Shown: in pieces, positions 9,391 through 18,091 of the stretch
Layout of the letters: each line of letters starts with the position of its first letter
How positions within the stretch are numbered: position 1 is the stretch's first letter
Assembly (NCBI GenBank): GCA_018063505.1
Contig: JAGPBF010000020.1
Location: 1-33,339, forward strand
DNA length: 33,339 nucleotides
Source: Rhodoferax sp.
GTDB lineage: Bacteria > Pseudomonadota > Gammaproteobacteria > Burkholderiales > Burkholderiaceae_C
Direction of reading: 5' to 3'
The notes under the pieces: model-generated
Told to the model about the DNA's origin: nothing
Database searches by the model: none
Seen by the model: only the letters and a program-made list of their open reading frames with translations
Position numbers and translations under genes: made by a program

Positions 9391-9406
9391 GGGCACGGCC
9401 CTTGCA
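9391..9406 (+). promoter_or_regulatory. candidate sigma-54 (-24/-12) promoter upstream of hpf
   Basis: GGGCACG-GCCC-TTGCA matches the sigma-54 consensus TGGCACG-N4-TTGCW at 11 of 12 defined positions. It keeps the required GG (9392-9393), exactly ten bases, then GC (9404-9405). Transcription would start near 9418, leaving a leader of about 180 nt before hpf. An enhancer-binding protein site was not identified. The match is by eye and needs a background count. Confidence 0.45.
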
Positions 9407-9587
9407 GTGCCGGCTGCAGACTGAAAGATCTTTTTCCTTTAAACCCGGAAAGCTTGGGCAAATGGGCTTGCATTCGCACTTGTTCGAGGGCATAGTGAAT
9501 CGTCAGACATGCAATTGCACGCTACCGCAGTTTCATGTTTTTTGCGCCGTGTCACATACGCACACGGCTTTCAACGGCGAGCAAAAC

Positions 9588-9594
9588 AGGAGGA
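9588..9594 (+). promoter_or_regulatory. strong ribosome binding site of hpf
   Basis: AGGAGGA lies 6 nt before the ATG at 9601. It is the most complete Shine-Dalgarno I noticed in the window and fixes the hpf start against longer in-frame extensions. Confidence 0.85.
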
Positions 9595-9600
9595 AATCCA

Positions 9601-9930
9601 ATGAACCTGACGATCAGCGGTCATCACCTTGAGGTCACCCCGGCCCTGCGCAACTACGTCACGACCAAGCTTGATCGAATCACCCGGCACTTTGACCAGG
9701 TTGTCGATGTCAAGGTGCTGCTTACCGTCGAGAAACTCAAGGAAAAGGAGCGAAGGCAACGCGCTGAATGCAATATTCACGTCAAAGGCAATGACATGTT
9801 TGCCGAGAGTTCGCATGCCGACCTTTATGCCGCCGTCGATGAACTTGTCGACAAGCTCGATCGCCAGGTCACGCGTCACAAGGACCGCCTGCAAGACCAC
9901 CACCATGAGACGCCCAAGCGCCTGATGTAG
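9601..9930 (+). CDS. hpf: ribosome hibernation promoting factor (short HPF/RaiA family)
   Basis: HPF binds the decoding centre of the 30S subunit and helps form inactive ribosome dimers in stationary phase. The 109-residue protein has the short form only. It begins [19 protein letters not shown], continues with the basic helix region [15 protein letters not shown], and ends in a His-rich tail. It lacks the C-terminal dimerisation domain of long HPF. Genes downstream are ptsN and hprK, the usual neighbours, but rpoN, normally just upstream, is absent here. A terminator separates it from ptsN. Confidence 0.95.
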   Translation: MNLTISGHHLEVTPALRNYVTTKLDRITRHFDQVVDVKVLLTVEKLKEKERRQRAECNIHVKGNDMFAESSHADLYAAVDELVDKLDRQVTRHKDRLQDHHHETPKRLM

Positions 9931-9957
9931 GTTTGACCTGGCAGGTGAGCCAAGCAT

Positions 9958-9984
9958 CCGCCCGCATGACGGGCGGTTTTTTTT
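9958..9984 (+). terminator. Rho-independent terminator after hpf
   Basis: CCGCCCG (9958-9964) pairs with CGGGCGG (9970-9976) across a 5-nt loop and is followed by eight T residues (9977-9984). It sits between hpf and ptsN, so ptsN is probably also expressed from its own promoter or by partial read-through. Confidence 0.9.
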
Positions 9985-10007
9985 GTGTGCATAATCTGCA
10001 TCCCACC

Positions 10008-10475
10008 ATGAATCGACTTTCGGCCATCCTTCCCCCGTCACAGGTGCTCGTTCGCGTGGACGCCACCAGCAAGAAGCGGGCGTTCGAAGAAGCGGGCCTG
10101 TTGTTTGAAAGCCTGCACGGCCTGAGCCGCGCGCTGGTCACCGACAGCCTGTTCTCGCGCGAGCGCCTGGGTTCGACCGGCCTGGGGCATGGCGTGGCCA
10201 TCCCGCACGGACGTATCAAGGGCTTGAAGGCGCCGATGGCGGCCGTGTTCCAGCTCGAAACCGCCATCGGTTTCGACGCCCCGGACGATCAATCGGTGCA
10301 ACTGCTGATCTTCCTGCTGGTGCCCGAGGCAGCGACCCAGAAGCATCTGGAGATCCTGTCCGAGATTGCCGAATTGCTCAGTGACGCGGACCTGCGCGAA
10401 AAAATGAGCACCTGCACCGACGCGGCCGCGCTGCACGGTCTGATCTCACAGTGGCAATCGGCGCAACTGGCCTGA
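10008..10475 (+). CDS. ptsN: PTS IIA-like nitrogen-regulatory protein PtsN (EIIA-Ntr)
   Basis: The terminal phosphoacceptor of the nitrogen PTS, which regulates potassium transport, nitrogen and carbon metabolism through its phosphorylation state. The 155-residue protein has the phosphorylatable histidine in the motif HGVAIPHGR (His67). The ATG at 10008 gives the family N-terminus [12 protein letters not shown]; a longer frame from 9933 would read through the hpf terminator. CATAAT, a -10-like box, lies 12 nt before the ATG and no Shine-Dalgarno is visible. Next to hprK, which phosphorylates HPr in the same system. Confidence 0.94.
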   Translation: MNRLSAILPPSQVLVRVDATSKKRAFEEAGLLFESLHGLSRALVTDSLFSRERLGSTGLGHGVAIPHGRIKGLKAPMAAVFQLETAIGFDAPDDQSVQLLIFLLVPEAATQKHLEILSEIAELLSDADLREKMSTCTDAAALHGLISQWQSAQLA

Positions 10476-10503
10476 CAGTTCCGGCAAACCGCCCGGATTT
10501 GCC

Positions 10504-11472
10504 GTGAAACCCACCGTCGTCAGCGCCGACGTCCTGTTCGAGGAATTCCGCGCATACCTCAAATGGCAATGGGTCGCCGGCCTTGGTGCATCCGAACGCC
10601 GTTTCGACGAAGTGGCGGTACAGGCGGCAAGCTCCGGCGCCGATCTGGTTGGCTACCTCAACTACATCCATCCCTACCGGGTCCAGATCCTGGGCGAACG
10701 CGAGATCGCCTACCTGACCAACGCAACCCAGGAAGACTGTGCCCGGCGCATATCGCGCATCGTGACGCTGGAGCCGCCGGCGCTGGTGCTGGCCGACGGG
10801 CAGGAACCACCCGACGCCTTGCTGTCGCTGTGCGAACGCGCGCAGATCCCGATGTTCGCAACGCAGGCCTCGTCAGCGTTTGTCATCGACGTGCTGCGCG
10901 CCTACCTGTCCAAGCACTTCGCCGAACGCGCATCCATGCATGGCGTGCTGATGGACATTCTGGGCCTGGGCGTATTGATCACCGGCGAGTCCGGCCTGGG
11001 CAAGAGTGAACTCGGCCTGGAGCTGATTTCGCGTGGCAACGGCCTGGTAGCCGACGACGCGGTCGACCTGTTTCGCATCAACCAGACCACCATCGAAGGG
11101 CGCTGTCCCGACCTGCTGCAAAACCTGCTCGAAGTGCGCGGCATCGGCTTGCTGGACATCCGTGCGATCTTCGGTGAGACCGCGGTGCGGCGCAAGATCC
11201 GCCTCAAGCTGATCGTGCACCTGGTGCGGCGCGAAACGCTGGAGCGCGAATACGAGCGCATTCCGTACGAACCCCTGACGCAGGACGTGCTGGGCATACC
11301 GGTGCTCAAGGTCGTGATCCAGGTGGTGGCCGGGCGCAACATCGCCGTGCTGGTCGAGGCCGCCGTGCGCAGCACCATCCTGAAACTGCGCGGCATCGAC
11401 ACCTACCAGGAGTTCGTCGAGCGCCACCGCAAGGCGATGGACGCCAAACCGGCCGGCCGTTCGGACCACTGA
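10504..11472 (+). CDS. hprK: HPr kinase/phosphorylase
   Basis: HprK phosphorylates and dephosphorylates the regulatory serine of HPr. The 322-residue protein has an N-terminal HprK domain and a C-terminal kinase domain with Walker A GESGLGKS (161-168), a preceding catalytic His ([10 protein letters not shown], His146) and VADD (182-185). Then comes the K3-loop-type region [14 protein letters not shown]. It starts with GTG at 10504, 28 nt after ptsN. In betaproteobacteria this kinase accompanies an incomplete, regulatory PTS; no sugar permease or HPr gene is in the window. Confidence 0.95.
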   Translation: MKPTVVSADVLFEEFRAYLKWQWVAGLGASERRFDEVAVQAASSGADLVGYLNYIHPYRVQILGEREIAYLTNATQEDCARRISRIVTLEPPALVLADGQEPPDALLSLCERAQIPMFATQASSAFVIDVLRAYLSKHFAERASMHGVLMDILGLGVLITGESGLGKSELGLELISRGNGLVADDAVDLFRINQTTIEGRCPDLLQNLLEVRGIGLLDIRAIFGETAVRRKIRLKLIVHLVRRETLEREYERIPYEPLTQDVLGIPVLKVVIQVVAGRNIAVLVEAAVRSTILKLRGIDTYQEFVERHRKAMDAKPAGRSDH

Positions 11473-11491
11473 GCCGCAGGCCGGCGCCGAA

Positions 11492-11947
11492 TCAGTTCTG
11501 GCCGCGACCCGAAGTGGCCGGGCGACTCGGGCAGTTTTCCTTGGTGCAGCGCGCATACAGGCTCAGCGCATGGTCGGCGATGCTGTAACCCTTGGCCTTG
11601 GCCACCGCGTTCTGGCGCTTTTCGATCTCGGCGTCGTAAAACTCCTCGACCTTGCCGCAGTCCAGACAGACCAGATGGTCATGGTGCTGCCCTTCATTGA
11701 GCTCATAGACGGCCTTGCCACTCTCGAAATGGCTGCGGCTCAGAATGCCGGCCTGCTCAAACTGCGTCAGCACCCGATAGACCGTGGCCAGTCCGACGTC
11801 GGACTCGTCGACCAGCAAGGCGCGAAACACGTCCTCGGCCGTCATGTGCCGCTGTTCGCTCTTCTGGAAAATGTCAAGGATCTTGAGCCGGGGCAGGGTG
11901 GCCTTGAGGCCGGTACTCTTGAGTTCGTCGATGTTGTCCATGGCCAT
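11492..11947 (-). CDS. fur: ferric uptake regulator Fur
   Basis: Fur is an iron-responsive dimeric repressor. The 151-residue protein has the winged helix region [11 protein letters not shown] to [13 protein letters not shown] (about 19-67). The metal-binding dimerisation segment is [13 protein letters not shown] (His88, His89, His91, Cys94, Cys97), and a C-terminal CTKENC pair follows (Cys134, Cys139). The ATG at 11947 has GGGAG 7 nt upstream; an ATG two codons later (11941) is less well placed. The gene is convergent with hprK and divergent from bamE, a familiar arrangement in Burkholderiales. No Fur box was seen in its own upstream region. Confidence 0.96.
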   Translation of the reverse strand: MAMDNIDELKSTGLKATLPRLKILDIFQKSEQRHMTAEDVFRALLVDESDVGLATVYRVLTQFEQAGILSRSHFESGKAVYELNEGQHHDHLVCLDCGKVEEFYDAEIEKRQNAVAKAKGYSIADHALSLYARCTKENCPSRPATSGRGQN

Positions 11948-12034
11948 GCTAGTTCTCCCGGCAGTGGTGCGCCGCGGACGCCGGGCGGCAAACCGGAGGG
12001 CTACAATGGTGCGATCATATCGCCGCCCGCCCCC

Positions 12035-12601
12035 ATGCCTGATTCCAATCGCCTGAGTGTCCGCTCCGGCCTGTCGCTGCTGGTCTTTGCCAGCCTTGCC
12101 GCATGCTCGAGCTTTGATGGTGCCAGCAACCGGTTGGCCAGCATCGTGACCCCGTACCAGATCGACGTGGTGCAGGGCAATGTCATCACCCGCGAGCAGG
12201 TCGACATGCTCAAGCCAGGCATGCCCCGCCAGAGCGTGCGCGACCTGCTGGGTACGCCCTTGCTGCAAAGCGTGTTCCACACCCAACGCTGGGACTACGT
12301 GTTCAGCTTCCGCCACAAAGGCGACGAGCCGCAATTGCGCAAACTCACGGTGTTCTTCAAGGACGACGTGCTCGAGCGCTTTGACGCCGACCCGATGCCC
12401 ACCGAAGCCGAATTTGTCGCCTCGCTCGATTACGGCCGCAAGGCGACCAAGGTCCCGGTGCTCGAAGCCAGCGAGGAGTCACTGCAGAAGTTCAAGGACG
12501 CGGCCAAGTCCGCCAAGCCTGCCCAGACCGCCACCGACAGTGCGTCAAGCCTGCCACCACTGCCTGCGAGTTATCCGCCGCTCGAGCCGGCCAAGCCCTG
12601 A
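12035..12601 (+). CDS. bamE: outer membrane protein assembly factor BamE (OmlA lipoprotein)
   Basis: BamE is a lipoprotein of the BAM complex that inserts beta-barrel proteins in the outer membrane. The 188-residue protein has a lipoprotein signal peptide with lipobox LAAC (lipid Cys24). The SmpA/OmlA core follows: [17 protein letters not shown], then LLGTP and RWDYVF. A Pro/Ala-rich C-terminal tail extends beyond the usual core. A TACAAT -10-like box lies at 12002-12007 in the fur/bamE intergenic region. dapB follows after 11 nt. Confidence 0.93.
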   Translation: MPDSNRLSVRSGLSLLVFASLAACSSFDGASNRLASIVTPYQIDVVQGNVITREQVDMLKPGMPRQSVRDLLGTPLLQSVFHTQRWDYVFSFRHKGDEPQLRKLTVFFKDDVLERFDADPMPTEAEFVASLDYGRKATKVPVLEASEESLQKFKDAAKSAKPAQTATDSASSLPPLPASYPPLEPAKP

Positions 12602-12612
12602 GTTCGCCGCAC

Positions 12613-13449
12613 ATGCAAGCCGCGCGCAAGCAAAGGGTGTGCATCGCCGGTGCGTCCGGCCGCATGGGGCATATGCTGATCGACGCCGTACTCGCCAGTG
12701 ACGACCTGGCACTGGCAGGCGCCCTCGATATGGCCGGCAGCGCCAGCATGGGCCTCGATGCCGGCGCCTACGGTGGCCACGACACCGGCGTGCGGGTCGA
12801 TGCCGATGTGCGCAAGGCGCTGGGCGGCTGCGACGTGCTGATCGACTTCACCCGCCCAGAAGGCACGCTCGCCCACCTGGCGGTCTGCCGCGCGCTCGGC
12901 GTCAATGCCGTGATCGGCACCACCGGATTCTCCGAAGCCCAAAAAACCGAGGTCGCAGAGGCGGCCAGGCATATTGCCATCATGATGGCTCCGAACATGA
13001 GTGTGGGCGTCAACGTGACGCTCAAGCTGCTGGAGCTTGCCGGTCGCGCAATGGCCACCGGCTACGACATCGAAATCATCGAGGCCCACCACCGCCACAA
13101 GGTCGACGCCCCTTCGGGAACAGCCCTGAAAATGGGCGAGGTCATCGCCAATGCCACCGGGCGCGATCTCAAGGACTGCGCGGTCTACGCGCGCCACGGA
13201 GTGACCGGTGAACGCGCCCCGTCGTCCATCGGCTTTGCCACCATCCGGGGTGGCGACATTGTCGGCGACCATACCGTGCTGTTTGCCGGCACCGGCGAGC
13301 GCATCGAGATTTCACACAAATCCTCCAGCCGCAGCACCTATGCCCAGGGAAGCCTGCGTGCCGCCCGCTTTCTGGCTGGACGCAAGACCGGGCTATTCGA
13401 CATGTTCGACGTGCTGGGGTTCAACGACGCAGCCTGTGCAGCGCCATGA
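12613..13449 (+). CDS. dapB: 4-hydroxy-tetrahydrodipicolinate reductase DapB
   Basis: DapB makes tetrahydrodipicolinate in the diaminopimelate/lysine pathway using NAD(P)H. The 278-residue protein shows the nucleotide-binding loop GASGRMG (13-19), GTTGF (102-106), the catalytic HHRHK segment (159-163, Lys163) and the substrate loop DAPSGTA. Its last codon (Pro) and stop (CCATGA) overlap the ATGA that opens the first unit of the 63-bp repeat array. The same CC-ATGA junction is found at the end of tsaB. Confidence 0.97.
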   Translation: MQAARKQRVCIAGASGRMGHMLIDAVLASDDLALAGALDMAGSASMGLDAGAYGGHDTGVRVDADVRKALGGCDVLIDFTRPEGTLAHLAVCRALGVNAVIGTTGFSEAQKTEVAEAARHIAIMMAPNMSVGVNVTLKLLELAGRAMATGYDIEIIEAHHRHKVDAPSGTALKMGEVIANATGRDLKDCAVYARHGVTGERAPSSIGFATIRGGDIVGDHTVLFAGTGERIEISHKSSSRSTYAQGSLRAARFLAGRKTGLFDMFDVLGFNDAACAAP

Positions 13450-13702
13450 GCCGCCGGGCCGTTCCCAAGGCGAATAGCCCCGCAGTGCGCAGCACGGAGG
13501 GAAATTCAATGAGCCGCCGGGCCGTTCCCAAGGCGAATAGTCCCGCAGTGCGCAGCACGGAGGGAAGTCCAATGAGCCGCCGGGCCGTTCCCAAGGCGAA
13601 TAGCCCCGCAGTGCGCAGCACGGAGGGCAACCCAGTGAGCCGCCGGGCCGCCCCAAGGCAAATGGTCCCGCAGCGCGCAGCCGATAAAGCGCAGATTTTC
13701 TG
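13446..13702 (+). repeat. tandem 63-bp translation-coupling repeat array, 3 units plus a degenerate fourth
   Basis: Three nearly identical 63-bp units lie at 13446-13508, 13509-13571 and 13572-13634. A decayed fourth of 68 bp at 13635-13702 starts with GTGAGC. Each full unit begins ATGAGCCGCCGGGCC, contains CCGCAGTGCGCAGCACGG and ends with GGAGGG placed 7 nt before the next ATG or GTG. The first ATGA overlaps the dapB stop, and the array ends at the exbB ATG. A related two-unit copy lies at 28796-28921 on the other strand. There are no unique spacers, so this is not a CRISPR. Confidence 0.95.
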
Positions 13703-13703
13703 A
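13446..13703 (+). CDS. repeat-encoded 85-residue frame linking dapB to exbB (possible coupling ORF)
   Basis: The array is one open frame. Its ATG overlaps the dapB stop (ATGA) and its TGA overlaps the exbB start (TGATG). The product would be three copies of a 21-residue Arg/Ser/Pro-rich unit ([18 protein letters not shown]...) plus a diverged end. It has no recognisable domain, signal peptide or homolog known to me. The related copy elsewhere in the window reads the same DNA in another frame, so a functional peptide is doubtful. Its role, if any, may be to carry ribosomes from dapB to exbB. Confidence 0.3.
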   Translation: MSRRAVPKANSPAVRSTEGNSMSRRAVPKANSPAVRSTEGSPMSRRAVPKANSPAVRSTEGNPVSRRAAPRQMVPQRAADKAQIF

Positions 13704-14380
13704 TGGGCGTGGTCCGGTTTCTCGCCAACGGCGACCTGGTCAGCAACCTGGTCGCGGTCGTGCTGCTTTTCATGTCGGTCAGCAGCTGGGTCATCATCCT
13801 GTGGAAATCCTGGGTCTTGCGCCGCGCCGGCGCAGACGTGGCGCGCAGCACGCTGGCATTCTGGCAGTCCAGCGACATCGAACAGGCACTGACCCAGACA
13901 CGGGCGTTCGACCGCGAACGGCTGGTGCTGCCACTGATAGAAGCTACCCGGCTCCAGGCCGACGGCACGCTGGCCAGCGCCGGGGACCGGTCCCAGCAGC
14001 TGACGCGGGTATTGCGCCAGCAATTGCATGCCGTGTTGCACAAGCTGCAGTTCGGCCAGGTTCTGTTGGCCACCGTCGGCGCCACCGCACCCTTCGTCGG
14101 CTTGCTGGGTACAGTCTGGGGCATCTACCACGCGCTGCTGGCAATCTCGCAGGCCGGCCAGATCACGATCGACAAGATTGCAGGACCGGTGGGCGAAGCC
14201 CTGATCATGACCGCCGCGGGCCTGGCCGTCGCGATCCCGGCGGTGCTCGCCTACAACGTGCTGGGACGACAGATCGGGCGCATCGAAGCCGACCTCGAGG
14301 GCTTCGCGCGTGACCTGCGCGAGTTGATGCTCGGCCAGGACCCGGCACCGGGCGCCCGGGCGGCAGTCTCGGACGACTGA
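13703..14380 (+). CDS. exbB: MotA/TolQ/ExbB family proton channel protein
   Basis: ExbB-type proteins form the inner-membrane proton channel that, with ExbD, powers TonB-dependent transport. The 225-residue protein has one N-terminal helix (about 12-35), a cytoplasmic loop with the family segment LERLVLPL-like RERLVLPLIEAT, then two helices carrying VGATAPFVGLLGTVWGI and GPVGEALIMTAAGLAVAIPA. It follows the repeat array with a TGATG overlap. It lacks a convincing Shine-Dalgarno, so it may depend on coupling. TolQ is the alternative, but no tol-pal genes are present. Confidence 0.85.
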   Translation: MGVVRFLANGDLVSNLVAVVLLFMSVSSWVIILWKSWVLRRAGADVARSTLAFWQSSDIEQALTQTRAFDRERLVLPLIEATRLQADGTLASAGDRSQQLTRVLRQQLHAVLHKLQFGQVLLATVGATAPFVGLLGTVWGIYHALLAISQAGQITIDKIAGPVGEALIMTAAGLAVAIPAVLAYNVLGRQIGRIEADLEGFARDLRELMLGQDPAPGARAAVSDD

Positions 14381-14383
14381 GCC

Positions 14384-14809
14384 ATGGCGTTCGGCCGTCT
14401 TGAGCGCAGCAGCGGGCCGCAGCCCATGAGCGACATCAACATGACGCCGCTGATCGACGTCATGCTGGTGCTGGTGGTGATCTTTATCATCACCGCGCCG
14501 CTGTTGGCCAGTTCGATCCGACTCGACCTTCCCCAGACCCCTGCCGCCAGCGCCAGCAATGCTGCGGCCACGCTGTCGTTGACGGTCGACAAATCCGGGC
14601 AGGCTTTCCTGAACGACAAGCCGATGGCCACGGCCGAGCTGGCCGCCGAACTGGCCCGCGCCAGCGCAATCGACCCGGACACCGAGTTGCAACTGCGGGC
14701 CGACGCAGCCGTTCCCTACGGCCGCGTCGTGGAAATCATGGGAATTGCCCAAAAAGCAGGACTGGGCCGGATCGGTTTTGTCGCCGAGCCGGGCGACAAA
14801 GGCCGCTAG
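14384..14809 (+). CDS. exbD: ExbD/TolR family biopolymer transport protein
   Basis: Partner of ExbB. The 141-residue protein has a short cytoplasmic N-terminus, one membrane helix with the essential proton-carrying aspartate (NMTPLIDVMLVL, Asp25) and a periplasmic ExbD/TolR domain ending with the VMGIAQKAGLGRIGFV-like region. It lies 3 nt after exbB. No tonB gene follows, so the third component must be elsewhere. Confidence 0.88.
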   Translation: MAFGRLERSSGPQPMSDINMTPLIDVMLVLVVIFIITAPLLASSIRLDLPQTPAASASNAAATLSLTVDKSGQAFLNDKPMATAELAAELARASAIDPDTELQLRADAAVPYGRVVEIMGIAQKAGLGRIGFVAEPGDKGR

Positions 14810-14914
14810 AGCCCGCGAGCCTGGGGTCCGCACCGGGCCTGGCCCTTGCGCAGACGTGCAGCACGAACACCTAGAATCGGCTTGTTGCGGCACTCGCGCC
14901 GCCTGATGACCCCC

Positions 14915-17536
14915 ATGCAAGACAAATACAACCACCTCGAGGTCGAGGCGAGCGCCCAGCAATCCTGGACCAGCCGCGACGCCTACCGTGTCACCGAAGA
15001 CGCGTCGCGCAAGAAGTTCTATGCCTGCTCGATGCTGCCCTATCCCAGTGGCAAGTTGCACATGGGCCATGTGCGCAACTACACCATCAACGACATGCTG
15101 ACCCGGCATCTGCGCATGAAGGGGTACAACGTGCTGATGCCGATGGGCTGGGATGCGTTCGGCCTGCCGGCCGAAAACGCCGCGCTCAAGAACGGCGTAC
15201 CACCAGCCAAGTGGACCTACGAGAACATCGACTACATGCGCGGCCAGCTCCAGGCGATGGGCCTGGCGATCGACTGGAGCCGCGAGATCGCCACCTGCGA
15301 CCCGAGTTACTACAAGTGGAACCAGTGGCTGTTCCTGAAGATGCTCGACAAGGGCATCGCCTACCGCAAGACGCAAGTGGTGAACTGGGACCCGGTGGAC
15401 CAGACCGTACTGGCCAACGAACAGGTCATCGACGGCAAGGGCTGGCGCACCGGCGCGCCGGTCGAGAAACGCGAGATCCCGGGTTATTACCTCAAGATCA
15501 CCGACTACGCGCAGGAACTGCTGGGCCAGGTGCAGGAACATCTGCCTGGCTGGCCGGAGCGCGTCAAGCTGATGCAGGAGAACTGGATCGGCAAGAGCGA
15601 GGGCGTGCGCCTGGCTTTCACGCACGACATCAAGGACGATTCGGGTGCGCTGATCGGCGGCGGCCGCATGTATGTGTTCACCACCCGGGCCGACACCTTG
15701 ATGGGCGTGACCTTTTGCGCGGTGGCGGCCGAACACCCGCTGGCCACGCATGCCGCACGCAACAACCCGGCGCTGGCCGCGTTCATCGAGCAATGCGGCC
15801 GCGGCGGCACGACCGAAGCCGAGCTGGCCGTGCGTGAAAAAGAGGGCATGCGCACCGGCCTGTACGTGACCCACCCGCTCAGCGGCAAGGAGATCGAAGT
15901 CTGGGTCGGCAACTATGTGCTGATGGGGTATGGCGACGGCGCGGTCATGGGTGTGCCGGCGCATGACGAGCGCGACTTCATCTTCGCCAAGAAGTACGAC
16001 CTCCCGATCGTCGAGGTGATCCTGATCGATGGCTACAACTTCGACTACGACCAGTGGAACGACTGGTACGGCGACAAGCAACGCGGTGTCACCATCAACT
16101 CCGACAGCTTCAGCGGCCTGCGTTTCCAGGAGGCGGTCGATGCGATTGCCCACGCTCTCACCGTGCGCGGTCTGGGCGAGAAACTGACGACCTGGCGCCT
16201 GCGCGACTGGGGTGTGAGCCGCCAGCGCTACTGGGGCACGCCGATTCCCATCATCCATTGCGACGAACACGGCGCGGTGCCGGTGCCCGAGAAGGACCTG
16301 CCCGTCGTGTTGCCGGTCGACTGCGTGCCCGACGGTTCGGGCAATCCGTTGCACAAGCACGAAGGTTTTCACGCTGGCGTGGTGTGCCCGGTATGCGGCA
16401 AGGCCGCGCGGCGCGAGACCGACACGATGGACACCTTCGTGGATTCCTCGTGGTACTTCATGCGTTATTGCGACCCGAAGAACGACCAGGCGATGGTCGG
16501 CGAAGGCGCGCAATACTGGATGCCGATGGACCAGTACATCGGCGGCGTCGAACACGCCATCCTGCATCTGCTGTACGCGCGCTTCTGGACCAAGGTGATG
16601 CGCGATCTCGGCCTGGTGAGCATCGACGAGCCCTTCAGCAAACTGCTGACGCAGGGCATGGTGCTCAACCACATCTACTTTCACCGCGACGAACGGGGCG
16701 GCAAGAACTACCACCCGCCACTGGAAGTCACACCCACCCTCGATGCGCAAGGGCACATCGTCGGCGGCACGGCAGCCGATGGCACGGCGCTCGCGTACGG
16801 TGGCATCGGCAAGATGGGCAAAAGCGAACGCAACGGCGTCGACCCGCAAGATCTGATCGAGAAATACGGTGCAGACACAGCGCGGCTGTACACCATGTTC
16901 ACCGCGCCGCCCGAAGCCACGCTGGAGTGGAACGATGCGGCGGTGGAAGGTTCGTACCGTTTCCTGCGCCGGGTCTGGAACCATGCCGTGCGCCTGCCCG
17001 CAGCTGCGGACACGGTCAAACCGGTGTTCGGTCGCGCCGCAGCAGACCTGCGCCGGGAAATCCACACCGTGTTCAAGCAGGTTGACTACGACTACCAGCG
17101 CATGCAGTACAACACCGTCGTCTCCGGCGCAATGAAGATGCTCAATGCGCTGGAAGACTTCAAGGGCGAAGACGGCGCCGGCGATGGCTGGGCCCAGCAC
17201 GAATGTTTCGCAATCCTGCTGCGCGCACTGTATCCGGTCACGCCGCATATCACCCAGGTTCTCTGGGACGAACTGGGTTACGCCAGCGCCATGGGAGAGT
17301 TGCTTGACGCGCCATGGCCCGAGGTCGACCCGGATGCACTCAGGCAGGACGAGATCGAACTGATGCTGCAGGTCAACGGCAAATTGCGCGGTTCGATCCG
17401 GGTCGCTGCCGACGCCGACAAGAAGACGATTGAAATGGCTGCCGTGCACAACGACGTATTCGTCAAGCTGGCGCAAGGTGCACCTGTGCGCAAGGTGATC
17501 GTGGTGCCCGGGCGTCTGGTCAACCTGGTGATCTGA
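14915..17536 (+). CDS. leuS: leucyl-tRNA synthetase
   Basis: LeuRS charges tRNA-Leu and edits misactivated amino acids. The 873-residue protein has the class I HIGH motif as HMGH (49-52, in [11 protein letters not shown]), an inserted CP1 editing domain with the T-rich editing motif (TTRADTLMG), a zinc-type CPVCGK segment and the second class I motif. That motif is KMGKS (633-637), with Gly in place of the usual first Ser of KMSKS. The ATG at 14915 gives the Burkholderiales N-terminus [10 protein letters not shown]; an in-frame ATG at 14906 is possible. A TAGAAT -10-like box is at 14872-14877. Confidence 0.97.
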   Translation: MQDKYNHLEVEASAQQSWTSRDAYRVTEDASRKKFYACSMLPYPSGKLHMGHVRNYTINDMLTRHLRMKGYNVLMPMGWDAFGLPAENAALKNGVPPAKWTYENIDYMRGQLQAMGLAIDWSREIATCDPSYYKWNQWLFLKMLDKGIAYRKTQVVNWDPVDQTVLANEQVIDGKGWRTGAPVEKREIPGYYLKITDYAQELLGQVQEHLPGWPERVKLMQENWIGKSEGVRLAFTHDIKDDSGALIGGGRMYVFTTRADTLMGVTFCAVAAEHPLATHAARNNPALAAFIEQCGRGGTTEAELAVREKEGMRTGLYVTHPLSGKEIEVWVGNYVLMGYGDGAVMGVPAHDERDFIFAKKYDLPIVEVILIDGYNFDYDQWNDWYGDKQRGVTINSDSFSGLRFQEAVDAIAHALTVRGLGEKLTTWRLRDWGVSRQRYWGTPIPIIHCDEHGAVPVPEKDLPVVLPVDCVPDGSGNPLHKHEGFHAGVVCPVCGKAARRETDTMDTFVDSSWYFMRYCDPKNDQAMVGEGAQYWMPMDQYIGGVEHAILHLLYARFWTKVMRDLGLVSIDEPFSKLLTQGMVLNHIYFHRDERGGKNYHPPLEVTPTLDAQGHIVGGTAADGTALAYGGIGKMGKSERNGVDPQDLIEKYGADTARLYTMFTAPPEATLEWNDAAVEGSYRFLRRVWNHAVRLPAAADTVKPVFGRAAADLRREIHTVFKQVDYDYQRMQYNTVVSGAMKMLNALEDFKGEDGAGDGWAQHECFAILLRALYPVTPHITQVLWDELGYASAMGELLDAPWPEVDPDALRQDEIELMLQVNGKLRGSIRVAADADKKTIEMAAVHNDVFVKLAQGAPVRKVIVVPGRLVNLVI

Positions 17537-17537
17537 G

Positions 17538-18035
17538 ATGCAGCGACGCCTGCTTCTCTCATCCGGCGTGCTGATGGCATTGGCGGGCTGTGGCTTCAAG
17601 CTGCGTGGAGCACCTGATTTCGCCTTTCGCTCCTTGTTCGTCAACGCCGGCGAAAGTTCGCTGTTCGGTAACGAACTCAAGCGCAATCTGGCCTCCATCA
17701 ATGCGTTGACACTGATCGCCGACCCCAGGGATATGTCCAAGGCCGATGCGGTACTCGACATCGTGTCCGAGTTGCGCGAGAAAACGGTCGTGGGCGTCAA
17801 CACCTCGGGCCAGGTGCGCGAGTTCCAGCTGCGCATCCGCCTGAACTTCCGCCTGCGCACGCCGCAAGGCAAGGAGCTGATCGGCAACACCGAGTTGCTG
17901 CAGCAACGCGACATCAGCTTCAATGAATCGGCCGTGCTGGCCAAGGAAGCCGAAGAAGGCCTGATGTACCGCGACATGCAATCGGACCTGGTGCAACAGA
18001 TGATCCGGCGCCTGGCCGCGGTCCGCTCCTTGTGA
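17538..18035 (+). CDS. lptE: LPS-assembly lipoprotein LptE
   Basis: LptE plugs the LptD barrel and helps place lipopolysaccharide in the outer leaflet. The 165-residue protein has a lipoprotein signal peptide with lipobox LAGC (Cys18), followed by the typical GFKLRG motif, and a compact alpha/beta domain. It starts one base after the leuS stop, and leuS-lptE-holA is a very common order in proteobacteria. Confidence 0.94.
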   Translation: MQRRLLLSSGVLMALAGCGFKLRGAPDFAFRSLFVNAGESSLFGNELKRNLASINALTLIADPRDMSKADAVLDIVSELREKTVVGVNTSGQVREFQLRIRLNFRLRTPQGKELIGNTELLQQRDISFNESAVLAKEAEEGLMYRDMQSDLVQQMIRRLAAVRSL

Positions 18036-18091
18036 TGCCGTTTCGGTGCTCGGTGGCGACAGGCCCCGTTGCCGCCAACGTGCGCTAGACG

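Noticed and set aside
13446..13702. The repeat array as a CRISPR
   Set aside because: Units are directly adjacent with no unique spacers, are 63 bp long and are open in frame; no cas genes are present.
13421..17977. A minus-strand open frame of about 1,500 codons opposite exbB, exbD, leuS and lptE
   Set aside because: It is antisense to well-identified genes, its product is His/Arg/Gln/Val-rich with no recognisable domain, and long antisense frames are expected in GC-rich DNA with strong third-position bias.
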